From Rhodococcoides kyotonense (GTDB lineage: Bacteria > Actinomycetota > Actinomycetes > Mycobacteriales > Mycobacteriaceae): DNA of 64,000 bases. The stretch spans positions 277,368-341,367 of the forward strand of contig NZ_FZOW01000001.1 of the NCBI RefSeq assembly GCF_900188125.1. Direction: 5' to 3'. Position 1 is the stretch's first letter, and every line of letters begins with the position of its first letter. A program made the translations under genes and the position numbers. Of this stretch, positions 27,594 through 35,448 are shown in pieces. The notes under the pieces are model-generated. The model was not told the DNA's origin. It saw nothing but the letters and a program-made list of their open reading frames with translations, and did no database searches.

Positions 27594-28412
27594 TCAGCCG
27601 AGTTGCTGCATCGCCGAACCCGATGTGCCGCGGCGCGGCCCTTCGGTCGGGGCAACCGGAGCTGCAGGCTGAGCTGCGGCGGGTTGCGCAGGCTGCCCTG
27701 CTTGCGGAGCGGCCGTCTGCTGTGCAGCCTGTTGCGCCTGCTGTTGCTGGGCCGCGGCGAGCTGCGCGGTCAGTGCCGCAGGCAGGACGACGGGAAGGGG
27801 TGTGCGCACCGGGTGCGGTTCGGTGCCGCGATCGACGATCGTCTGCGACAACACGTTTCGCGCGATCGAGACGAGCTGCGAATCGAGTCCGACTGCGCCC
27901 GACGGGCCCGCCAGCACACAGCGGACCATCCAGCGGTACCCGTCGATTCCGATGAATCTGAGGTCGGCATTCGCGGTGACGGCGCGCAGCTCGCGACCCC
28001 ACGGGCCGGTCTCGACGCTGACCTCGGACTTGTCCGCCCGCAGCGACGCAGCCAGGTCCGCTGCGACCTCGCGCCACTGGCCCGGCGACTTCGGGGCGGC
28101 GTAGGCGGCGACGGTGATGCGCCCGTGCTGCGTCACGACGTGGACGGCCTGAGGCGCGCCTGCTCTGTTCATCTCGACCTGCAGTTGCCCGCCCTCGGGC
28201 AACGGAACGAGGACCGAACCCAGGTCGAGGCGAGTCTCCACGAGCGTCTCTCGGCTGTCGTCGACCTCGGTCAGGTCGAATGGACCGAGCGCCGGATCGA
28301 GGTTCGTCACCTCGTCCGCCTCGTCGCCGATCGACTCAGTGGCGGAGTCGTCGACAGCGTCGTTCACGGGCGCCGCGTCGGCAGCCGCATCCTTCTTGCG
28401 CCGTCCGAACAT
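27594..28412 (-). CDS. DUF3710 family protein
   Basis: 272-aa actinobacterial protein of unknown function. The N-terminus is charged (MFGRRKKDAAADAAP), the central conserved domain (about 45-205) includes LDLGSVLVPLPEGGQLQVEM and RFIGIDGYRWMVRCVLAGPSG, and the last 60 residues are Ala/Gln-rich low complexity. It starts two bases after the dut stop, so the pair is tightly coupled; the dut-DUF3710 order is widely conserved in Actinobacteria. Confidence 0.83.
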   Translation of the reverse strand: MFGRRKKDAAADAAPVNDAVDDSATESIGDEADEVTNLDPALGPFDLTEVDDSRETLVETRLDLGSVLVPLPEGGQLQVEMNRAGAPQAVHVVTQHGRITVAAYAAPKSPGQWREVAADLAASLRADKSEVSVETGPWGRELRAVTANADLRFIGIDGYRWMVRCVLAGPSGAVGLDSQLVSIARNVLSQTIVDRGTEPHPVRTPLPVVLPAALTAQLAAAQQQQAQQAAQQTAAPQAGQPAQPAAAQPAAPVAPTEGPRRGTSGSAMQQLG

Positions 28413-28414
28413 GA

Positions 28415-28921
28415 TCAGTCTTCCTCTCGAGTCAGAGTGCGCGTCGATCCGGCGGCGGCCGAGTCGGTCAGGCTCGCGTGGCCTCCGCTCGATCCATAGC
28501 CACCGGAACCGCGCGTGGTGTCGTCGAGAGAATCCACCTCGACGAAGGAGCAGAGTTCGACGCGCTGCACCAGCAGCTGCGCAATTCGGTCACCGCGAAC
28601 CAGGTGGATGGTCTCGCGCGGATCCAGATTGACGAGGCAGACCTTGATCTCACCGCGGTAGCCGGCATCGATCGTTCCTGGCGCGTTCACGATCGAGAGC
28701 CCGGACCGCGCCGCGAGTCCGGACCGCGGATGGACGAGCCCGACAGTGCCGAGCGGCAGTGCGACGGCGATTCCGGTGCCTACGACCAGCCGCTCACCGG
28801 GAGCGATACTCGCGTCGGCAGTGATGTGCAGGTCGACACCCGCGTCGCCCTCGTGGGCTCGCGTCGGCAACGGCAGACCGTCGTCGAGGCGCCTCAGTGG
28901 AATGGCCGGTGAATCGGACAT
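28415..28921 (-). CDS. dut: dUTP diphosphatase
   Basis: Hydrolyses dUTP to dUMP, keeping uracil out of DNA and feeding dTMP synthesis. 168 aa, trimeric dUTPase motifs in order: [47 protein letters not shown] and the C-terminal P-loop-like [16 protein letters not shown] 28921 was chosen because the resulting N-terminus matches other actinobacterial Dut; the frame is open further upstream. Divergent from the DUF3093 gene. Confidence 0.95.
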   Translation of the reverse strand: MSDSPAIPLRRLDDGLPLPTRAHEGDAGVDLHITADASIAPGERLVVGTGIAVALPLGTVGLVHPRSGLAARSGLSIVNAPGTIDAGYRGEIKVCLVNLDPRETIHLVRGDRIAQLLVQRVELCSFVEVDSLDDTTRGSGGYGSSGGHASLTDSAAAGSTRTLTREED

Positions 28922-29039
28922 CACCGGAACGTCGTCACGTCTTGCATCGTCGCTCACGTGGTCCGAGACTACGCGCCGCGGTCGGTGACTCCCAGCACGG
29001 CACGCAGCACCTTCGCGACTGGCACGTAGTCTGGAGTGC

Positions 29040-29579
29040 GTGCCACAGGACTCACGCCCCGATCTCGAACACTCCGCCGATTCTTCCGACGCGACGGACG
29101 CGCCGGCCGTCGTGTATTCGGAGAAGTTGTGGGTGCCGCTGTGGTGGTGGCCCGCAGGCCTGGCCGTTGCGGCGTTGCTGGCCGCCGAAGTGCACATGGG
29201 CGCCCCTGGTTTACGTGCCTGGCTCCCCTACGTCCTGCTGCTTCCGTTCCCGCTGTGGGCGCTGTACTGGCTGAGCCGCATGCGGGTCGAGGTGATCGAG
29301 GACTCTCAGGGCAATCGGGAACTGCGTGTCGGGCGTGCGCACCTACCGCTCGACGTGGTCGATCGCGTGGCCGCCGTGCCCGGAACAGCAAAAAGTGCGG
29401 CACTGGGAAGGCAGCTGGATCCCCTTGCCTTCGTTCAGCACCGCACTTGGGTCAAACCGATGGTCTTGATAGTTCTCGATGATCCCGACGACCCCACCCC
29501 CTACTGGCTGGTCAGTTCCAAGAGACCTGACGATCTGGTTGCTGCACTGGCCAAGCCCACCCCCGGAGATCGCCAGTAG
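29040..29579 (+). CDS. DUF3093 family membrane protein
   Basis: 179-aa actinobacterial membrane protein of unknown function. Two adjacent hydrophobic segments at about 33-52 ([17 protein letters not shown]) and 60-80 ([17 protein letters not shown]), followed by a soluble domain with [25 protein letters not shown] 29040 has GGAG just upstream. Divergent from dut. Confidence 0.82.
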   Translation: MPQDSRPDLEHSADSSDATDAPAVVYSEKLWVPLWWWPAGLAVAALLAAEVHMGAPGLRAWLPYVLLLPFPLWALYWLSRMRVEVIEDSQGNRELRVGRAHLPLDVVDRVAAVPGTAKSAALGRQLDPLAFVQHRTWVKPMVLIVLDDPDDPTPYWLVSSKRPDDLVAALAKPTPGDRQ

Positions 29580-29671
29580 GCGATCTCGGCTTTCCAGCAC
29601 GTCGGCCGATCCGTGTGGATCGGTCGCGCAGCCGCTATCGCGAGCAGCTGCTGTATCGAGCAGCCGTTCGT

Positions 29672-29974
29672 CTAAGCGGCACAGTCACGGCAGACGAGCA
29701 CGCCGTTCGCATCGCTTGCAAGCCTGCTCCTGTGATGAACCAGGAAGCAGCTCGAGCACGTGAACTCGTCGGCCTGCTTCGGGACGACACGGACGGACAG
29801 TTCTTCTCCGGACAGGTCTGCACCCGGAAGTTCGAACGATTCCGCTGTGTCCGACTCGTCCACGTCGACTACCGCGGACTGCGCCTCGTTGCGACGTGCC
29901 TTCAGTTCTTCGAGTGAGTCCTCGGAGACATCGTCGGATTCTGTTCTTCTCGGTGCGTCGTAGTCGGTTGCCAT
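29672..29974 (-). CDS. DUF4193 family zinc-ribbon protein
   Basis: 100-aa protein conserved across Actinobacteria. N-terminal acidic region (MATDYDAPRRTESDD), conserved middle and a C-terminal zinc ribbon with TCSSC and CRDC. ATG 29974 has AGAGGA upstream. Metal-binding and possibly nucleic-acid- or polymerase-associated (inference); function not established. Downstream of the convergent DUF3093 gene by 92 bases, in which no strong hairpin was seen. Confidence 0.82.
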   Translation of the reverse strand: MATDYDAPRRTESDDVSEDSLEELKARRNEAQSAVVDVDESDTAESFELPGADLSGEELSVRVVPKQADEFTCSSCFLVHHRSRLASDANGVLVCRDCAA

Positions 29975-30474
29975 TGTTCCTCTAACCCCTCGTCTTCTTT
30001 CGTGATCTCCGGTGGTGCTGCTGTCGACGTCCAAGCTCGGTCGCCGGCTGTGAGGAGGCGTTTTGCGTTGCTCCCACCGTCCTTGTTCGTGTTGAACGCA
30101 CGAGAACCTCGTAAGGTGCCCGAAACCACCGGGTAATGCCCGATAGATCTCGGCCCGAAACACACTTCGGCCCTCAGAGGCGATCCCGCTTTCCACCGAT
30201 TCGTCTCTGTTCTGAAACCACCGGGGCCGCCAGACAATAGCCGAAGCTACGTCGTTTGACGAAACCGAACCGCCGAAAACGTCGAAATCGGTCGTGCAGG
30301 GGCAAGAACAACGACACGGCCCGTGCCATTCCCGCGTAGCCGAACCCCGACATTCGCGGCGCCACGCCGACAGACGCAGCCGGACTTTCACCAGGGAACT
30401 AGAGTGAGCGGGCGCGATGGGACACGTTCGCATCGCCGTAACCGAACCGCACGACGGAAAGGCGTATCCACACC
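29975..30474. other. 500-base gene-free region between divergent DUF4193 and cei
   Basis: No frame in this stretch looks protein-coding on either strand, and no tRNA, riboswitch or known small RNA was recognised. It must contain promoters for both flanking genes. The only structure noted is a 12-base direct repeat GAAACCACCGGG at 30122-30133 and 30214-30225. It is the longest gap in an otherwise compact region. Confidence 0.6.
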
Positions 30475-31155
30475 GTGGTTTCTCTGATCACCGAAGGTAG
30501 TTCGGTCGACGATCGCGGACGCCCGTTCCGTCGTAGGCGCGGCCTCCCCATCCTCATCGTTCTCCTCGTTCTCGCATTGCTCGGCGTCTTCACGTGGATC
30601 CGAGTCTTCACCGGAGGCGAGACCGTGACGGCGACGGTCGAATGCAACGCGCCGTCCACGACACCGGCCGCGGACGGCACCGTGCCCGCGGAACTCGGTG
30701 AACGCGTGGACCGCTCGACGCTTCTCGACTCGGAGCCCGCGGCGCTGTCCGCGACCCGCGTACGCGTGTTCAACGCGAACGGCGAATCGGGGCAGGCCGC
30801 CACCGTCGCCGCGGAGTTGAGCGACTACGGCTTCGCGAGCGCGCCGGACGTACAGGTCGGCAACGATCCGGTCTACACCGACCAGAACATGCAGTGCCAG
30901 GGCCAGATTCGCTTCGGCGCCGGCGGAACGGCAGCTGCGAGCGCCGTGTGGCTCGTGGCACCGTGCGCCGAACTCATCCAGGACAGCCGCCAGGACGACA
31001 CCGTGGATCTGGCTCTCGGAACGTATTTCAAGGATCTGCAGCCGAATTCGGACGCCGAGTCGGTTCTGCAGTCCTTGGCGGGAGTCACTCCCGGAACTCC
31101 CGCCGCACCACTCGACATCGATCTGCTCGACGCTGCCCGCCAGGCGAGCTGCTGA
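30475..31155 (+). CDS. cei: Envelope integrity protein Cei, LytR_C domain
   Basis: 226-aa membrane-anchored protein. A basic N-terminus precedes a single membrane helix at about 25-42 (LPILIVLLVLALLGVFTWI); the rest is outside the membrane and carries a LytR C-terminal domain (TRVRVFNANGESGQAATVAAEL). Cysteines at about 58, 140, 163 and 226 could form disulfides. Mycobacterial Cei (Rv2700) affects envelope integrity and virulence; the same role is inferred here from domain and synteny. GTG 30475, GGAAAGG upstream. Confidence 0.82.
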   Translation: MVSLITEGSSVDDRGRPFRRRRGLPILIVLLVLALLGVFTWIRVFTGGETVTATVECNAPSTTPAADGTVPAELGERVDRSTLLDSEPAALSATRVRVFNANGESGQAATVAAELSDYGFASAPDVQVGNDPVYTDQNMQCQGQIRFGAGGTAAASAVWLVAPCAELIQDSRQDDTVDLALGTYFKDLQPNSDAESVLQSLAGVTPGTPAAPLDIDLLDAARQASC

Positions 31156-31167
31156 CGACCGTGGTCG

Positions 31168-32076
31168 TCAGTCGGACGGAATCGGTGCGAGCGCGCCGAT
31201 TTCGTCCAGCATCGCGGTGAAGTCCGCGTCGATTCCTCGCGCAGCCGCGACCGTGACGGCACCGTCTGCACTCGACGAACTCGGCGACGGCACACGAACA
31301 ACCGCGCCCGCCTCCTCCGCGATCAACGAGCCTGCTGCCCAGTCCCACGGACTGAGCCCGTGTTCGAAGTGCGCGTCGACCGCACCCGACGCAACCATGC
31401 ACAGATCCAATGCCGCCGAGCCGACGCGTCGGATATCCCTGACACGCGGTAGCAACTCACCGATCAGGCGTCCCTGCACGGTCCGGCGACCGGCCGAGTA
31501 CCCGAACCCGGTGGCCACCAACGCAAGTGAGACGTCGGTGATCGGATTGCAGGTCAAGGTCGTGACCGTGCCGTCGGGTGCCGTCGCGTGTGCACCCGAC
31601 CCTCGCGCTGCGCTGTAGACGATGTCTCGGGCGACGTCGACGACGACCCCGACGACGCTGACGCCGTCGATCTGCGCGGCGACCGAAATCGCGTATGCGG
31701 GAAGCCCGTACAGGAAATTGACGGTCCCGTCGATCGGGTCCAGTACCCATCGGATGCCCGCGACGGAGTCGGTGCGGCCGCCACCTTCCTCGCCGAGGAT
31801 GGCGTCGTCGCCGCGCCGCTCGGCCAGCAATCCACGCAGAACCTGCTCGGTTTCGGTGTCGACGATCGTGACCGGGTCGGTCGGCGTGCTCTTGGTCTGC
31901 ACGGACACCTCGTGCCCCGGCGTCGGATCGGCGTCGGGGCCGAAGACCTCGGGACGTCGTACGCGCACGTGAGCGGCTGCGGCCTGCGCCACTTCCACCG
32001 CCACGTCCATCAGCGACGACAACAGGGCCGCATCGTATTTCGTCGGGAGTCGGGGTGAGGTAGCTGGGTTGGACAC
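31168..32076 (-). CDS. suhB: Inositol-1-monophosphatase family phosphatase
   Basis: Magnesium-dependent phosphatase, 302 aa. Motifs: ILGEEGG (metal-binding Glu near residue 96), WVLDPIDGTVNF (Asp-Pro-Ile-Asp near 112) and SPWDWAAGSLIAEEAG (Asp near 242). Expected to release inositol from inositol phosphate, supplying phosphatidylinositol and mycothiol synthesis. The start is GTG 32076. Convergent with cei; divergent from ppgK. Confidence 0.9.
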   Translation of the reverse strand: MSNPATSPRLPTKYDAALLSSLMDVAVEVAQAAAAHVRVRRPEVFGPDADPTPGHEVSVQTKSTPTDPVTIVDTETEQVLRGLLAERRGDDAILGEEGGGRTDSVAGIRWVLDPIDGTVNFLYGLPAYAISVAAQIDGVSVVGVVVDVARDIVYSAARGSGAHATAPDGTVTTLTCNPITDVSLALVATGFGYSAGRRTVQGRLIGELLPRVRDIRRVGSAALDLCMVASGAVDAHFEHGLSPWDWAAGSLIAEEAGAVVRVPSPSSSSADGAVTVAAARGIDADFTAMLDEIGALAPIPSD

Positions 32077-32227
32077 ACACCTATCGCATCACACGAGACG
32101 CCGCGGGCACCACCCGTGCACGAGACGCGGACGCAACCGAACTCCGAATCCGTCCTCGGCCCACTATTCTCGTCAATGGCATTACACGGCATCTCTCGAT
32201 TCCCACGACACCAGGAGCATGCGCCAC

Positions 32228-33031
32228 ATGACACAGGCAGGTTCGGGATCGCATTCCGCAGGCGACACGCAGCGACACGGATTCGGTGTTGACGTCGGCG
32301 GCAGCGGCATCAAAGGGGGCGTCGTCGACCTCGTCACAGGTGAGCTCGTCGGCGACCGGTACAAAATCGAGACACCCCAACCCTCGACGCCGGAAGCCGT
32401 CGCCGAGGTGGTCGCCGAAATCGTGAAGTACTTCGATTGGACGGGCCCCGTCGGAGTGACGCTTCCCGCCGTCGTCACGGCCGGTGTGGCGCGTTCGGCA
32501 GCGAACATCGACAAGGGCTGGATCGACACCGACGCGAAGGCGCTCTTCGCACGAACGATCGGCAACGACCTGATCACCGTTCTCAACGACGCCGACGCCG
32601 CAGGTGTGGCCGAGGACCGCTACGGCGGCGGCAAGGACAAGAGCGGCGTGGTCGTACTGCTCACGTTCGGCACCGGAATAGGCTCCGCCGTGTTGCACGA
32701 CGGCGTGCTTCTCCCCAACACCGAGCTGGGCCATCTCGAGGTCCACGGCAAGGAAGCCGAGCATCGCGCTGCGTCGTCGGTCAAGGAGAGAAAAGAACTC
32801 TCGTACAAGGAATGGGCCAAGGAGGTGTCGAAAGTCCTCGAGACGTTCGAGGCACTCCTGTGGCCGGATCTGTTCATCGCCGGCGGCGGAATCAGTCGCA
32901 AGAGCGAGAAGTGGATCCCGCATCTGACGAACAGAACACCCGTGGTGGCGGCCACTTTGTTGAACACTGCCGGCATCGTCGGCGCAGCTCTCGCGGCCGA
33001 CACAGCCGCCGCAGGAGGCCACGCTCGGTAA
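32228..33031 (+). CDS. ppgK: Polyphosphate glucokinase
   Basis: Phosphorylates glucose using polyphosphate (or ATP), 267 aa. ROK-type motifs: GVDVGGSGIKGGVVD (phosphate 1), LTFGTGIGSAVLHDG (phosphate 2) and LGHLEVHG; LNDADAAGVAE carries the catalytic Asp. ATG 32228 is preferred to ATG 32219 because GGAG ends 10 bases before it and only one base before the other. Upstream of sigA on the same strand, 123 bases apart. Confidence 0.92.
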   Translation: MTQAGSGSHSAGDTQRHGFGVDVGGSGIKGGVVDLVTGELVGDRYKIETPQPSTPEAVAEVVAEIVKYFDWTGPVGVTLPAVVTAGVARSAANIDKGWIDTDAKALFARTIGNDLITVLNDADAAGVAEDRYGGGKDKSGVVVLLTFGTGIGSAVLHDGVLLPNTELGHLEVHGKEAEHRAASSVKERKELSYKEWAKEVSKVLETFEALLWPDLFIAGGGISRKSEKWIPHLTNRTPVVAATLLNTAGIVGAALAADTAAAGGHAR

Positions 33032-33050
33032 CAAACTCTTCACGGGTCGT

Positions 33051-33056
33051 TACAAT
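33051..33056 (+). promoter_or_regulatory. Putative -10 of the sigA promoter
   Basis: TACAAT at 33051-33056, 99 bases before the sigA start, fits the housekeeping -10. No clear -35 is seen at 17-18 bases. A small TGCCGG/CCGGCA hairpin follows in the leader (33063-33082). Confidence 0.45.
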
Positions 33057-33154
33057 GGTTGATGCCGGTCTGCACGCCGGCACAATCGACAAGACCTCTC
33101 CGCCGGAAACAACTCTGGCGTGACGCCGCACGACACCGTCACGAAAGGGCGTAC

Positions 33155-34516
33155 GTGGCAGCCACCGATATCCGTCAGACCGTGGATTCAGCAACAGAGT
33201 CTGCGAGCCCTGCACCTGCTGCGGAGGCACCGAACGGAGCCGTCCCACCGGCGACCAAGGCCGCACCGGCGAAGAAGGCCGCAGCCAAGAAGGCTCCCGC
33301 CAAGCGCGCGGCAGCCAAGAAGGCTCCGGCGAAGAAGGCCACTGCCAAGAAGGCTGCGGATGCTTCCGGCACCGATGGCGACGAGGACTCCCCGGGTATC
33401 GACGACATCGATATCTCCGAGGGCGACATCGCAGCTGCCGCCAACGACGTCGTCGAGGTCGTGGCGACGGACGACGACAGCGAAGAGGACGGCACGTCCG
33501 AGCCCACCGCGGAGGACAAGGCGTCGGGCGACTTCGTCTGGGACGAGGAGGAGTCCGAGGCTCTTCGTCAGGCCCGTAAGGATGCAGAGCTCACCGCGTC
33601 GGCCGACTCGGTTCGTGCGTACCTGAAGCAGATCGGCAAGGTCGCTCTCCTCAACGCCGAGGAGGAGGTCGAACTCGCCAAGCGCATCGAAGCAGGCCTG
33701 TTCGCCACCGAGAAGATGCGCGAGTTCGCCGAGAAGGGCGAGAAGCTTCCCGTTGCCGCCCGACGCGACTACACGTGGATCTGCCGCGACGGCAACCGCG
33801 CGAAGAACCACCTTCTCGAAGCCAACCTTCGCTTGGTCGTCTCTCTCGCCAAGCGGTACACCGGGCGCGGCATGGCGTTCCTGGACCTCATCCAGGAAGG
33901 CAACCTCGGCCTGATTCGCGCGGTCGAGAAGTTCGACTACACCAAGGGTTACAAGTTCTCCACGTACGCCACGTGGTGGATCCGTCAGGCGATCACCCGC
34001 GCCATGGCCGACCAGGCACGCACCATCCGTATTCCGGTGCACATGGTCGAGGTCATCAACAAGCTCGGCCGTATCCAGCGTGAGCTGCTCCAGGATCTGG
34101 GCCGCGAGCCCACTCCGGAGGAGCTCGCCAAGGAAATGGACATCACGCCGGAGAAGGTGCTGGAGATCCAGCAGTACGCGCGTGAGCCGATTTCGTTGGA
34201 CCAGACCATCGGCGACGAGGGCGACAGCCAGCTCGGCGACTTCATCGAGGATTCCGAGGCCGTCGTCGCTGTCGACGCGGTGTCGTTCACGCTGCTGCAG
34301 GATCAGCTGCAGTCGGTGTTGGAAACGCTCTCCGAGCGCGAGGCCGGCGTCGTTCGACTGCGTTTCGGTCTCACCGACGGCCAGCCGCGCACGCTCGACG
34401 AGATCGGCCAGGTCTACGGAGTCACGCGCGAGCGCATCCGTCAGATCGAGTCGAAGACCATGTCGAAGCTTCGCCACCCGTCGCGTTCGCAGGTTCTGCG
34501 CGACTACCTCGACTGA
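33155..34516 (+). CDS. sigA: Principal RNA polymerase sigma factor SigA
   Basis: Housekeeping sigma-70 factor, 453 aa from GTG 33155 (AAAGGGC upstream). After about 30 residues comes a Lys/Ala/Pro-rich tract ([20 protein letters not shown] and on, about 35-68), then an acidic stretch (about 75-145). Regions 1.2 ([18 protein letters not shown]), 2 ([34 protein letters not shown]), 3 and 4 ([21 protein letters not shown]) are complete. Followed by a strong hairpin terminator. Confidence 0.96.
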   Translation: MAATDIRQTVDSATESASPAPAAEAPNGAVPPATKAAPAKKAAAKKAPAKRAAAKKAPAKKATAKKAADASGTDGDEDSPGIDDIDISEGDIAAAANDVVEVVATDDDSEEDGTSEPTAEDKASGDFVWDEEESEALRQARKDAELTASADSVRAYLKQIGKVALLNAEEEVELAKRIEAGLFATEKMREFAEKGEKLPVAARRDYTWICRDGNRAKNHLLEANLRLVVSLAKRYTGRGMAFLDLIQEGNLGLIRAVEKFDYTKGYKFSTYATWWIRQAITRAMADQARTIRIPVHMVEVINKLGRIQRELLQDLGREPTPEELAKEMDITPEKVLEIQQYAREPISLDQTIGDEGDSQLGDFIEDSEAVVAVDAVSFTLLQDQLQSVLETLSEREAGVVRLRFGLTDGQPRTLDEIGQVYGVTRERIRQIESKTMSKLRHPSRSQVLRDYLD

Positions 34517-34532
34517 CAGAAGTTCGTACACG

Positions 34533-34568
34533 AAAACTGCCGTCCCGGATTCACCGGACGGCGGTTTT
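34533..34568. terminator. Hairpin terminator between sigA and the DUF952 gene
   Basis: AAAACTGCCGTCC pairs with GGACGGCGGTTTT (one G-T pair) around a loop of about 10 bases; the stem is flanked by A and T runs on both sides, so it can act in both directions for the convergent genes. Confidence 0.8.
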
Positions 34569-34574
34569 CGTCTG

Positions 34575-34934
34575 TCACAGAGCAGGCGGGGCGAACGAAC
34601 CGTCGCTGTCCGGCAGGTACCCCTGCACAGCGGTCACGGCTGCGGACGGAAGCGGACCGTACAGATGCGGGAACAGCATCGACTCCGGGTCGTCGGCGAC
34701 ACCGGGTTCCCACCGAACCGGCGATGCGAGTAGTTCCGGGTCGAGTACGAGCAGGACGATGTCCCGGCGTCCGGCGAACAGCCGACCGGCCGGTAGGTGA
34801 ACCTGTTCCGGTGTCGACAGGTGGATGAACCCCGTCTCGTCGTAGTCGGCCGGGCGACGAAACCCGGACGCCTGCGCGGACACCCATTCCTCTGCGCTGC
34901 ACATGTGCAGCAGAACACCTGATGAATTCGTCAC
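34575..34934 (-). CDS. DUF952 family protein
   Basis: 119 aa, typical length for DUF952 (glutathione S-transferase-like or ART-fold in some structures; function unknown). Conserved DETGFIHLSTPEQV (about 33-46) and a SMLFPHLYGPLP motif near 85 identify the family. No signal peptide or membrane segment. Located directly after the sigA terminator on the opposite strand, as in mycobacteria (Rv2704-2705 region, position only). Confidence 0.82.
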   Translation of the reverse strand: MTNSSGVLLHMCSAEEWVSAQASGFRRPADYDETGFIHLSTPEQVHLPAGRLFAGRRDIVLLVLDPELLASPVRWEPGVADDPESMLFPHLYGPLPSAAVTAVQGYLPDSDGSFAPPAL

Positions 34935-35030
34935 TGACCGATCCTACGAGGACGGCACGACGTCGTGGCCACTCAGCTGTGAGCGAACACGAAAGCGACA
35001 CCGCACGGCTCGCCAGCAGCAGCAAGACAT

Positions 35031-35094
35031 GTTTCGTGTTAGTGACAACACAAAGAAACGCCCTCGGGAACAACGCATGACGCCCAAACGTCTG
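35031..35094 (+). promoter_or_regulatory. Inverted repeat and possible ECF promoter upstream of the DUF7455-type gene
   Basis: GTTTC-GTGTT (35031-35040) and AACAC-AAA-GAAAC (35047-35059) form an inverted repeat with a bulge. A second inverse copy of TTTCGTGTT lies at 34986-34994. Downstream, GGGAAC (35066-35071) and CGTCTG (35089-35094) are 17 bases apart, resembling an ECF promoter. Weak individually. Confidence 0.3.
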
Positions 35095-35178
35095 ACAGAG
35101 TGAACAAACCGCGCCATACCGACGCGGCGGACCGGCCCCAGGCAATCGGGTCATACCGAAAGCCAGTACGGAGGAGTC

Positions 35179-35373
35179 ATGCCCGGAACATTGACCAGCC
35201 CACAATTGACAGCAGCCGACCGGTGCGACCGGTGCGGTGCAGGGGCTCGTGCACGTGTTGTGCTCTCGACCGGTGGAGAACTCCTGTTCTGCAACCACCA
35301 CGCCAAGGAGCACGAAGACCGGCTGCGTGAGATGAACGCAACGGTGATGACCGAATCGGACTCTGCGGTGTAA
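35179..35373 (+). CDS. Small zinc-ribbon-like protein (DUF7455 type)
   Basis: 64 aa. Cysteine/histidine pattern CDRCGAGARARVVLSTGGELLFCNHHAKEH suggests one metal site (CxxC ... CxxH). Such proteins are widespread in Actinobacteria with unknown function. ATG 35179, upstream ggaggag gives a ribosome site. A strong terminator follows 24 bases after the stop. Confidence 0.78.
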   Translation: MPGTLTSPQLTAADRCDRCGAGARARVVLSTGGELLFCNHHAKEHEDRLREMNATVMTESDSAV

Positions 35374-35397
35374 CCGGCTCGCCTCGGTAGAAACACC

Positions 35398-35433
35398 AAG
35401 AACGGGTGGCTCCAACTGGAGCCACCCGTTCTT
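35398..35433. terminator. Strong hairpin terminator
   Basis: Perfect 16-bp stem AAGAACGGGTGGCTCC / GGAGCCACCCGTTCTT with loop AACT, between the convergent small zinc-ribbon gene and the helicase gene. A CTT/AAG edge gives partial T-run character on both strands. Confidence 0.85.
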
Positions 35434-35448
35434 CGTATCCGTACCTCA

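Noticed and set aside
30394-30428. ECF-type promoter GGGAAC / CGTTCG before cei
   Set aside because: The spacer is 25 bases, too long for known ECF promoters.
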